Origin: Nilaparvata lugens
Taxonomy: Eukaryota; Arthropoda; Insecta; Hemiptera; Delphacidae
Direction: 5' to 3'
NCBI RefSeq assembly: GCF_014356525.2
Contig: NC_052507.1
Location: forward strand, 43,071,295 to 43,135,294
DNA length: 64,000 nt
This document shows, piece after piece, positions 54,774 through 64,000 of this stretch. The first letter of the stretch is position 1. Each line of letters begins with the position of its first letter. The position numbers and the translations under genes were made by a program. The notes below the pieces were generated by a model. The model searched no databases. It was not told the DNA's origin and saw nothing but the letters and a program-made list of their open reading frames with translations.

Positions 54774-55634
54774 GTGAGACCAAAGGTGTCACCGGCTCAT
54801 CAGTACAGGCCCCATCACGCACTGAAATCTCTGATCAGAGCTGCAGCACCTCACACTCCATTTATTGACCCAGGAACGGTGTGCGATAAAGTTCGGGGAT
54901 GGAGGTTGTCATATGTTGGCAACGGAGATGCTCCTAGTTTCCTGGAGCGCCTCGAGGAATTACAACAAGCCTACAGGCTGACAGGGGAGCAGTTGTTCCC
55001 GGCGCTACCAGAAATGTTATCAGGAAGGTGTTCCTTGTGGGTGTGGAACCGGAGGAGTTTCTGGCATCATTGGAACGATTTTGTAAGAGACTTTTGGTCT
55101 TGTTACTATCCAGCGACCTATGGAGAGGACCTGGATACTCAAATCCTGGGTCGTCGGCAGCGTGAAGGTGAGGCCATCGACGACTACATAGAGGAACTTC
55201 AGACCCTCATGAGGCGGAGAGGAGATTTCTCAATCAGCCACCAGCTTCAGAGGCTCTACAAGAATCTTCTACCTTGGTAAAAGCTGTACATCAGAGAAGC
55301 CGAGGTCTATTTGGTGGACGATCTGCTCAAGCTGGCCAGGCAGTATAAGCGGATAGAGTTGGAGGAGAAAAGTGCTCAACAGAGGCAGCGGGCTGCGAAA
55401 CAGGAGAAGGTTCGTAAACCCATGAAATCTCGCCCCGAACCTGAGCCTACAACAACCCAACGGCGTGCAGAGTCGACTCCAGTGGGACCTGTGTGCTGGC
55501 AGTGCAAGAAGGCGGGTCACTGGAGGTCAGAGTGCCCTGAGTTTTCTCTCTCTGCGCGACCTGCGGGAAGCCTTGTCCCAGTTGCACCTGTGAGAGAGAC
55601 CAGAAGAGGACGACGGACAAAGCCACTGTGGTGA
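54774..55634 (+). pseudogene. Gypsy gag capsid and zinc knuckle, one internal stop
   Basis: Single frame, interrupted only by TAA at 55278-55280. Capsid (Retrotrans_gag): FLERLEELQQAYRLTGEQLF, then MLSGRCSLWVWNRRSFWHHW, IDDYIEELQTLMRRRGD and LQRLYKNLLPW. After the stop: DDLLKLARQYKRIELEEK, a Lys/Arg/Pro-rich stretch, then CWQCKKAGHWRSEC, a CX2CX4HX4C zinc knuckle that binds RNA. Capsid plus one knuckle is standard for Ty3/gypsy gag. The open frame after the stop has no ATG near its start, so it is a continuation, not a new gene. Confidence 0.85.
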
Positions 55635-55665
55635 GAACCAGGACCAGCTTCAACTGGAACCAGAG

Positions 55666-56283
55666 TTGCAGTTCGACAACAGGCTGTATACCATGGTCGA
55701 GGTAGCTGGCCACCAATATCGAGCTTTACTCGATACAGGAGCTGAATCCAACTATTCAAGCTTAGCAACGTTCGCGAGCTTAGAGGCAGCTGGGTGTGCA
55801 AGGAAAACATCTACAGAGAGGGGTGCTGTCTTTGCCAATGGAACAGCGGCGCGGCTGTATGGGAAGGTGAAACCTGAGAGTCAGCCAAGAGGTGCTACCC
55901 ACGGTGATGACAATCATGGAGAGAGTCGGCCAAGAGGTGCTACCCACGGTGATGACAATCAACCTGAGAGTCGGCCAAGAGGTGCTACCCACGGTGATGA
56001 CAATCATGGAGAGATTATCACCCGAATTCCTATTCGGTATGCAGTTTCTGCGGGAACACAGAGGGAAAATCGACACTCGCACTCATATTGTGGAGTGGAA
56101 GCCTCAACCCAGGGAGAAGAGTGCTCCAACTACCCAGAAGACTGTGAAGGTTCGAGGGAGAGAGATGAAGTCCAGGGCGGCCGTGATAGACACGCAAGGA
56201 AGGTGTTCACAACCCCAGGAGACACGTGTCTTCATGCTGGTATGAGTTGTCCTATGTCTCTGGAGAGGCAGCACGATGACTGA
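55666..56283 (+). pseudogene. Gypsy aspartic protease, expanded and frameshifted
   Basis: VEVAGHQYRALLDTGAESNY (about 55690-55750) holds the DTGA active site of retropepsins, which cut gag-pol polyproteins. The domain should be about 100 residues. Here three 45-bp tandem copies (55876-56010) interrupt it, after which the true C-terminal half (PEFLFGMQFLREHRGKIDT) is found in the other frame (55892-56245). So a frameshift lies at or before the repeat. The open frame drawn through to 56283 is out of frame in its second half. Confidence 0.75.
55876..56010 (+). repeat. Three 45-bp tandem units in the protease gene
   Basis: GAGAGTC(A/G)GCCAAGAGG starts at 55876, 55921 and 55966. Units are nearly identical, units 1 and 3 ending CATGGA, unit 2 CAACCT. 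Confidence 0.95.
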
Positions 56284-56330
56284 AGAAGTCTGGCAATTGC
56301 CAGATTAAACCAATCAGTCATCAACCTGTT

Positions 56331-57403
56331 TTGGTGACTGGAGAGAAGCTTCCCGTGGTGGAGGAGCTGAAGCAGACTGCCGAGGTGTGCAGTAGACAAG
56401 TCTACTGGAGAGTGGCAGTGATCAATGAGTTAGAATCCAAAATGATTTTGGGATTAAGTCATTTGAAAGCGATTCAAGCAAGACTCGATCTAAGGCAGAG
56501 GAGGATGATATTGCCTCCGGCTTAAGTGGAACAGGTGGCAGCAGTCACTTCAGAAAAGGAGGAGTTCGAGAAATTCCTGGAGGTGGAGCTGAAAAAATTC
56601 AGAGATGTGCCAGGTGCGACCCACCTCCTGGTGCATAAGATCAGGCTGAAGGAAGGAGCTGAGCTGTTCCGACAATGTCTGTATCCTTGCAATCCACTTA
56701 TGCAAGCGGTGATGAACAGGGAAGTGGACAGTATGCTTAATCAGCGGGTTATTTAGCAGAGCAGCAGCCCTTGGAACTCACCAATTGTCTTGGTGAAGAA
56801 GGCTAATGGAAAGAATTAGATGCATATCCTTTGCCGAATATGACAGGCATTTTAGAATGATTGAGGAATGCTAAATACATTTCTTCAATCGACTTGAAGA
56901 GTGGATACTGGCAAGTACCATTGGAGGAGCAGAGTAAGAAGCATACAGCGTTCAGAGTTCCTGGAAGGGGGCTATTCCAATTCTGGATGATGCCGTTTGG
57001 ACTACACTCAGCTGGTGCTACATTTCAACGTCTTCTAGACCAGGTAATTGGGCCGGAGTTGGAGCCCTGTGCCTTTGCTCACCTGGACGACGTCATCGTC
57101 CTGGGAGAAATGTTGGAAGCTCATGTGCTAAATTTAGCTAGAGTGTTCAGAAGGCTACGAGAGGCTGGCTTGGTAATTAACCAGGAGAAGTGCCAGTTCC
57201 TGAAGCGAGAGCTACGCTACTTGGGTCACATAGTGATGGAGCAGGGACTCAAGACCGATCCTGAAACAGTAAGAGCTGTGAACGAGTTTCCAACTCCACA
57301 GCGGCTGAGGATGCTCCGGAGTTTTCTAGGATTGTTGTCCTGGTATAGGAGGTTTGTTCTGAATTTTTCGGACCTTGCAACCCCTTTGCAACCACCCCAG
57401 TGA
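56331..57403 (+). pseudogene. Gypsy reverse transcriptase with internal deletion
   Basis: N-terminal linker 56331-56756: KMILGLSHLKAIQARLDL, a stop at 56523-56525, then THLLVHKIRLKEGAELFRQ and an FRQCLYPCNPLMQA block. Fingers: SPWNSPIVLVKKANGK (about 56765-56812). Right after this the usual RFCVDYRKLN-type block is missing and DAYPLPN-type text follows directly, so about 14 codons are deleted. Palm from 56861: AKYISSIDLKSGYWQVPLEE (catalytic Asp), MMPFGLHSAGATFQRLLD, FAHLDDVIVLG (the YLDD box as HLDD), then LGHIVMEQGLKTDPETVRAV and LRSFLGLLSWYRRFV. Polymerase would be non-functional because of the deletion and stops. Confidence 0.85.
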
Positions 57404-57850
57404 AGTGGCACTGGGGACCGGTAGAGGAGAGGGCCTTCCAGGAGATGAAGGGGGCCCTCACTAGTTCACCAGTGCTCACATATCCTCACTTTGAATTTCC
57501 GTTCACACTCAAGACAGATGCCTCGGAATATGGATTAGGATCTGTACTCACCCAGGAGGTTGATGGGGGGGAGAAGGTTATGCAAGCAGAGGGCTCAAGG
57601 GGGCCGAACTGAGGTATTCCACCACCGAAGAGGAATGCCTGGCTGTGATTTTTGCATTGAGAAAATTCAAGCCATATATAGAGGGATACAAGACTACAGT
57701 GATCACAGATCACCAGGCTCTAAAGTGGCTCAGAGTCATCCCGAACCCGACAGGAAGGCTCGCGAGATGGGCCTTGAAAATGCAGCAGTACAACTTGGTT
57801 ATCAAATACCGACGAGGGAAGCTGAACGTGGTCCCTGATGCACTCTCTCA
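57400..57850 (+). pseudogene. Gypsy RNase H, frameshifted
   Basis: Piece one (57400-57612): FQEMKGALTSSPVLTYPHFE and FTLKTDASEYGLGSVLTQE, with the first catalytic Asp in TDAS. A frameshift near 57600 leads to piece two (from 57645): IFALRKFKPYIEG, TDHQALKWL and LNVVPDALSQK, the standard end of the gypsy RNase H, in which Asp of PDALS is catalytic. Degrades the RNA strand during reverse transcription. Confidence 0.85.
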
Positions 57851-59259
57851 AAAGTTGCCAGGAGGTGACACACCGGCCAACACATATGAAGGCCAAAAGG
57901 AGGCTACAGGAGAGGTGGCCGCCATCGTCACGGAAGATGATAGATGGATAAGGAGAATGGAGAACAATCTTCTCCAAAATCCAGGGAAGTATCCCGATTA
58001 TATGGTGAGGGGTGAGGCCTTATATCGACATATAAATGGGCCCGGCAGAAGCCTCCTGATGCACCAGAGAGTGATGGCTTGAAGCTGTGTATCCCGAGCA
58101 GTGCACGGGCTGAGATACTCCAGCAGAGCCATGATGCACCGACAGCTGGCCATCAAGGGATGTTCCGGACCTATCACCGGATAGCCTGTCGCTATTACTG
58201 GCCGGGTTGTATGCAGATGTTGTGAAGTATGTGAGGCGGTGCGAGACCTGCATGAAGCACAAAGTGGAGCAGCGGCCTCCATATGGAAAGATGAATAGCC
58301 AGATGAAGGTGGTTCGACCCTGGGAGACCGTTAGCACCGATATCGTGGGCCCATCACCTCGCTCGAAGAGAGGAAATAAATGCCTGGTGGTATTTCAAGA
58401 CCAGCTCACGAAGTGGATGGAGGCTCGGCCGCTAGCTCAGGCAGACAGTGATGCCGTTACACTAGCTTTGAGGGAGCTGGTGGTCATCAAGTTCGGGGTG
58501 CCGAAGCTGTTGATCTGTGATAATGGTACACAGTATACCAGTAGGCTTTTCAAGTCATACTGTAAGGATAATGGCATCACATCATTCTATACTCCACCGT
58601 ATACACCGAGCTGTTACCCTACGGAGTGGGTTAATAGAGTCTTGAAGACTATGATACAGCTCTATGTGGGCGAACACCATGCTGATTGGGATCGTTACGT
58701 GGAGGAGTTTTGTTTTGCCATGAATACAGCAGTACATGTCGGTACTAAGTATACTCCTGCTTTCCTCAATTTCGGAAGAGAATTGAGAGCACCAGGAGAT
58801 GTTAGCTGCAAGGAGGAAGGCGATCCCAGACAGGAGGATGGAGGCACGAGTCGAGCAGACAAGCTGAGGAGGTTGCAAGTACTGAATCGTGCGCAGAAAC
58901 TCATTTTAGATAATCTAAACGAGGTCTGTAATAATACCAGGAGGTATTATAATCTTAGGCGAAGACCGTTGGAACTAAGGACGGGTCAGTTGGTGTATAA
59001 GAGGGATTATCATCTCTCATCCGAAGTGAACCAGTTTGCAGCTAAGTTAGCTCCGAAATTTTCTGGGCCCTATGAGGTAGAGAAAATGTTGAGCGCTTCA
59101 GTGGTGCTGTCAAAGGGAGCTGCCAGTAAGAGGCTGACTGTTCACGTGATAGATATCAAGATCTTGCCGCCCCTTCCCGAGGATGAAGAGGTCAAGGATG
59201 GAGGAGTCGGCAACGATGTAGGAGTCAGCCGCGATGGCGGTGATGACAACGATGGATGA
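57851..59259 (+). pseudogene. Gypsy integrase with GPY/F module
   Basis: The frame from 57645 runs to 58082 into the N-terminal region; the HHCC zinc-binding part is split over frames 57960-58270 (HRIACRYYWPG, then CETCMKHK). The core, open from about 58150 to TGA 59257-59259: STDIVGP (first Asp), LLICDNGTQYTS (second Asp) and YPTEWVNRVLK (Glu). The spacing of the last two is about 35, the D,D-35-E of retroviral integrases. C-terminal FSGPYEVEKMLSASVVLSK and VHVIDIKILPPLP form a GPY/F module; no chromodomain follows. The open frame begins with TTG at 58207, so no start codon is claimed. Best preserved part of this element. Confidence 0.85.
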
Positions 59260-59420
59260 GCCAGTGCAGAGGAGGACGGTGACAATAGGAGGAATCACGT
59301 AAACCGGGTGATGCTACCCACTCGGCTGATGGAGTACCGAGGAAGAGGAATCCAGCATCAGTAATAAGGTGAAAGGCTAGAAGGGGAAAATAGCAACAAG
59401 TTTGGAGAGAATTCATTTAG

Positions 59421-61645
59421 AGATATAGTTCACATTTAATTATGGGGTTCAAGATAGTTAGTAGCATTGGCACTAGTTGAATCACCTGATTTGGGTCAAC
59501 GGAAATCGATGAAACTCCAAGCATCCCTACATGGATTTGCAGCCTCTGCTATATGAATAGCGCATTAGCATTTTTCCTAACTTCTCTCAATCTGTGTCGT
59601 CGGTATGCTCTTTTCAGCCAACCCGCATGTGGCACTGGATTATACCTGGTCCCAGACGAATAATGCATTATCATTAATTCTTAAATGAGATATTTGGAAA
59701 TGATAGTCTATCATATCCAATCTCTCATTGGTTAAGCTGCGAACCAATCCTCTACTTGTTGAGCAGACTCTATTCTGGCCAAGATCGATTGAATTGAGGT
59801 TTTGAAATGCCAAAGTAATGAACCAGAACTGCCTGACAGGTGCTTGTTTATAATTCAATGTTTAATACAACCCCACTCTCAGTTTTCCAAACTACAACTG
59901 ACCATTTCTACAGTATTTTAATAAAACCTGGATACATGCACCAACTTATTTTATTCATCTTGACAAGGACAGGATTCATATAATTCTCTTTTTCTTGATT
60001 TCTGTTCAAGATTAGTATTGAAGCTAGGATAAATGAACTGGGAATCTATAACGCTCTCCTGATTGATAGATAAGTTATTTTTCTGATTGAGAAATAAGTA
60101 GTTAATTATGTAGTGTTTATATAAATTTCTTTTGCGAATTTAAAATGCGATTGATGGAATCACTATCCTTCCCCAATTTATAAATTATTATTATTCTAAT
60201 TCATTGTTGGTTATGATTGTGACTAGTATAGGTAAAACAATCCATAAACTGAGAATTCTAAATTATTAATTTGGCTTATCATAATAATACATTCATAACA
60301 TTCAAATAAACATTCCACGTATGGATATAAGCTACTCAGTACTGGGATTCAAGAAAGTGCACGTTTCACAGTGCCTCCCAACTCTAAATTGCGAGTTGGT
60401 CCTCGACATTGCTGGTAGGTGAGGGAGTCCGTAGAAACATTTTTTTTTGGGGGGAACCCCTGGTCTACATTGCATTTCTACTATTTGTGCTTATTTGAAA
60501 AAATAGAGATTCCGGAACTGCTATATCTTTCTGATAGTGATAGATTACCGTACTCCATTTTATGGTGCATTGTTGAGAAACTTTCAGCTACCCAAATTGG
60601 ATTATTTAATAATATGAACTGGAAGGACTCACTGCTCACACAACTCTGATTTCTCATTCTTCATTTTCTCAAAGATAAATCATTTTGGAGTGCCATGACT
60701 CTTTGAGTAATAGCCCGCGCTGTCACCCTCCCTATCTGAGAACTAGTGACTACAATTTTTTTGAGCAGGGTATGATCACTAAATCTTTTCTCCAGAACAA
60801 AGTCTTTTAACACGAAGTGAGCATATTATACACAAGTAAAATATTCAATCTGAGGTTCACAAGACAGTCTCCGCAAGGATATTGACAAACACAGAAGGAA
60901 ATGGCAATATGGGGAGAAGCAAAGAGACATATTTCATTTTATCATAGGCTATCCTGGTCTTGAGATACGATGTTAGATTACCAACTTTTGAGTTATATGG
61001 AGAAAGACAGGTATTTTTAAAGACTGTGAGGTTAGCAGAGGGTATTTTCCTGTGAAGGATCATTTACAGACTATTTGTACCAAATAACTAAAAAATCAGT
61101 ACTACAATACATTCTGCAAGCATGTATCCTCGCTCCCTTCTCATGTAACAAGTGAATGAACAGAAAAATAAACTATGAATTCGCTAAGCTGTGAATCGAT
61201 GAGTCTGAACGAAACAGGAAATAAGCTGCTGATTCATGAATTCAGGGCAAATCTCATAGCAAACCAGTTACTTCGAACAGTGGAGGAGGCAAAGGAGATT
61301 TGCAGGGATATGCAAGTACCCCGCATTGTATGCTCAATCCATAAATGAGTTTTGTGTGAGTGTGTATTAGCGATTATAGCACAACGTGGTGGCAATTTCG
61401 GGAACTGGAGTGTATCCCAATTAGGTAGATTACTAACAAAATGGGGAGATTTTTTTGATTACGTTTCTACATGGTTTTAAGCATGTAGAAGTGATTTTCA
61501 CTAAGATTGAGCAGTGACAATACGGGGTCTCCCCATAGTGTACACACCTCCCCTTAATGTGCTGTGTATACTTGATTGTTTCCTTGTATTATACCTTGTT
61601 CCAACACACACACACACACACACCACACACACACACACACACACT
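59421..61645. other. No gene seen; no 3' LTR found
   Basis: AT-rich. A polypurine-like CTAGAAGGGGAAAATAG at about 59375-59391 marks where a 3' LTR might have started, but the following sequence does not match 51872-52309. Short ORFs (for example 59640-59858, 60419-60649) show no domain. An (AC)n microsatellite lies at 61602-61645. Confidence 0.5.
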
Positions 61646-61646
61646 G

Positions 61647-64000
61647 TAAAATGGTATATTGCCAACCATTCTTGTGTGGTGCGGTATTTTTGATATATAC
61701 TGGAGCAGTTGCTAAAATCGCTATTTTGCAAATAAATTTGCAAAAAGTTAAGGCCGTCCAGCTCGCAAATATGCTGGGTTCAAACCACAGCTCTAGCTCA
61801 GTAGTAGATGCATGAATATTCCAAATGTAATTAATCACCACAGGGTTCAATGACTCTGTGACAGGGTGATCAATAATTATTCTTACCGCTACTTCCGTGA
61901 AGTTAAGGAAGAATACCAATAAGGAAGTCAAAAAGATAGTTGGTGACTGATTATCAGTAAACATGTATTCAATCGAGAATGAAGAAGATCAACTATGGTT
62001 TTTCTAGTTGATTTTTAAAACGTTTGTCATGAATACAGGTATGCACCAATTTACCCTTTTGAAATTCCTTGGAACTTACAACGCCAGTTCTTGAAGCTCT
62101 CTGGATCCTTATATGATATACTGTGGACTTATTAATGTAACTATCAATAAGATTTTTCTGGCTGGATAGTATTACTATCATCAAATCAAATCAAATCAAA
62201 TCAAATAATTTTTTATTTTGCATCAAAACAAATACAACATATTATAGTACAAGTTCCTTCTCTTGAGTATATAACATACTGTAATTTAAAACTAAAAAAT
62301 ATATATAATAAGAGAAAAGGAAAAAACAAACATGATTTTCACAGAGCAAAATAAAATTACTACTAACAAAAAGAACAAAGTCTTTTGCCCGTTAGTAGGA
62401 GCTGACAACACTGCTAATTTTTATCAAAATGTACTTTCACACACGCAGACACACACACTCTCACACATGCATATGGGAATCAATTTGAGCTTTACCATAC
62501 AATTCAATAATAAATAGTCACAACCAACAACTAATTCTTGATTAAACTATTCATTCCATGGTAATAAAACAAGGCTTAGATTGCTCAAGTATAGATGACA
62601 TTATGAAGAGAAAAGCAAAAAATGATAAACACTAGCTTTAAAAATAACACACAGACTGTCAACAAGGAAAAATAAATTCCTCACTTAGAAGTAAGACATT
62701 AAAACAACAGTATCACAGTACAGACAAAATTGTGAAAAAATTGCAATAATAATAATAATATCAAATTAAAGACAAGGTTGTATATATAAAAAAAACCCTA
62801 ATTTCAAAGTTGATAATTTCAAAGTTGATTAATCAAAGGATGATAAGTAGTAAATGCTCTGAATAAAATCAATATTAATTAATTTCTTAATTATATATGC
62901 TGCCAAATGAAAGTGCTTGGTACCAAGACAGCTCAAACTGTATATCACGAGATGAATTAGGAAATAATAAAAATTTCTAAGATTTTGTATGCTGACATAA
63001 AACATAAAATATATTCCCATAAAATAATATATATAAAATATTCTTATATCTATAATTTTCTCTGGATAAATAAATTTTCTAATATTTGAATAATTATCAT
63101 TAGATTTATTAGCATTCACAGTATTGTGAGCCTTAAAAATATGTTTATTTAATACTGATATGTGGACTTCAAGTCGGTTCAGAATTAGACAAATTGAAAC
63201 CTGTTCAGTCAATAGATTTACTAGAACATATTTTGGTCAATGAGTAATAATTAATAAAAATAACAATTCAAAATCTCAGGGTATGTGTGTTCGTGCCATG
63301 CATGGAAATAAGCTTCCTACATATATCAATAAATTCATGAAAGAGTTCTTATAAACTATATGATAGTATTCAACACATTGCAAATTTCTTAAACTTGAAT
63401 AAATTTATATAGCGCTTTGATCAATTCCCCAATTCACTGATAAAGGCCTGCTAATGAGCTCATTAGAAACTAATACACTCACAATAATGATGTTCTTGTA
63501 GTTCTTGTAGAATAATTAATTATCTCCAATAATTAATTGGCCAGGTCCTTTTCGTCTCCGCTGGGCTTGTGTATGGTCCAGATTTCTTATAAATTTCTAT
63601 CAGTATTAAAGATATATTTACGGGAATGAAAAATTATAGTTGAGAACTCTTTATCAACACTGAGTTCACAAATAATCAAATATTAATTACATATACTTGA
63701 CATCTGAAAAGAGGATTGGCTTGATGCTTTTAAAAAATTAATTGGAAAAAAGAACCCTAATCTCCATGTGCTCCTAACAGGTCGAGATCACAAGCCAAAG
63801 AGAATGATTTTCAGAAAAATGTCATCTCTTCCTTAAACGATTTATAAGCTTTCCTCTGATTGGCTTTCTAATCTTAGTAAGACGTGATGTAATTGGTTAC
63901 TTAAGATTCAGGGTTTCTCCAACTTTGTTATACAAAGATAAATAAAAGTTTCTAAATAAATAAATTAAGTAATAGTCTGAGAGTATTCCAATAAATAAAT
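61647..64000 (-). repeat. Diverged inverted third copy of the long LTR, running off the right edge
   Basis: On the minus strand it follows 25.9-27.7 kb in order: the ATGGGAATATATTTT block (63010), GGATCCAGAGAGCTTCAAG (62095), TACTGATAATCAGTCA (61950) and TTTGAACCCAG-like text (61785). By eye about 80-85% alike. It lacks the last 100 bp of the LTR and ends beside the (AC)n run. It is split by an insertion at about 62183-62832. A solo or truncated LTR of a related element. Confidence 0.75.
62183..62832 (-). mobile_element. 5'-truncated retroposon with (GATTT)n tail nested in the LTR copy
   Basis: The left end reads TCAAATCAAATCAAATCAAA (minus strand: ATTTG/GATTT repeats, a 3' tail), followed by AATAAAA-like signal text. 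The surrounding LTR sequence resumes at AATCAAAGGATGAT (62830), where the intact LTR has TCATCAAAGGATGAT, so ATCAAA is probably duplicated. The interior is AT- and AC-rich with no recognisable ORF. Confidence 0.65.

Larger units (their letters stand above)
51872..59420 (+). mobile_element. Degenerate Ty3/gypsy LTR retrotransposon lacking a visible 3' LTR
   Basis: Order on the plus strand: LTR-like leader, primer-binding site, tandem-repeat leader, gag, protease, RT, RNase H, integrase. This is the Ty3/gypsy (Metaviridae) order. GC content is well above the surrounding DNA. Every gene carries stops or frameshifts except most of integrase. No repeat of the 51872-52309 sequence occurs later in the window, so the element is 3'-truncated, or its LTR is lost. 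It abuts the viral fragment at 51871. Confidence 0.85.

Noticed and set aside
59375..59880. 3' LTR of the gypsy element
   Set aside because: A polypurine-like word is present, but the sequence after it shows no match to 51872-52309.

Overview
The window reads as repeat-dense, AT-rich nuclear DNA of an insect. The mixture of CR1/Jockey/L2-like LINEs, Ty3/gypsy elements, PIF/Harbinger and Helitron-like repeats, plus a fossil of an insect-type virga/nege-like RNA virus, suggests a hemipteran, perhaps a planthopper. That host guess is inference only. I found no convincing host protein-coding gene, functional tRNA, rRNA or CRISPR array. Almost every supportable feature is a transposable element or virus-derived sequence, most with stop codons or frameshifts.

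Layout. 0-7.7 kb: three broken LINEs on the minus strand (PHD-finger ORF1, endonuclease and RT-linker pieces), the first split by a 199-bp fold-back insertion with a 16-bp target duplication. 8.8-10.6 kb: an internally deleted PIF/Harbinger-like element with 220-bp inverted arms and a truncated MADF ORF. 13.0-16.0 kb: an unnamed repeat family (terminal hairpin ACCGAGCTTCGCTCGT), one copy carrying a 34-bp palindromic insertion, followed by a 466-bp MITE. 16.3-18.7 kb: a plus-strand LINE whose RT catalytic FADD is FAYD. 19-25 kb: Helitron-like and SINE-like repeats and a long CTT tract. 25.4-35.1 kb: a 9.7-kb LTR element with very long (2.37 kb) near-identical LTRs and an internal region with a gag gene and an unknown ORF but no recognisable pol. 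A diverged third copy of the LTR lies inverted at 61.6-64 kb. 35-46.7 kb: mostly unassigned AT-rich DNA with a Helitron-type end, a TIR element holding a LINE RT tail, a purine minisatellite and a 314-bp TIR element.

46.8-51.9 kb, minus strand: a LINE (endonuclease plus RT, with an ATTGAA-repeat tail) whose 5' side, where ORF1 should be, is replaced by a sense-oriented fragment of an RNA-virus SF1 helicase polyprotein. This is what template switching by a LINE reverse transcriptase onto viral RNA would leave. The viral part is broken by an in-frame stop and at least two frameshifts and is not functional. 51.9-59.4 kb, plus strand: a degenerate Ty3/gypsy element (LTR-like leader, PBS with hairpin, nine 157-bp tandem units, gag with zinc knuckle, PR, RT, RNase H, integrase with GPY/F module) for which I find no 3' LTR. 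The two most unusual objects are the LINE-virus chimera and the long-LTR gag-only element.
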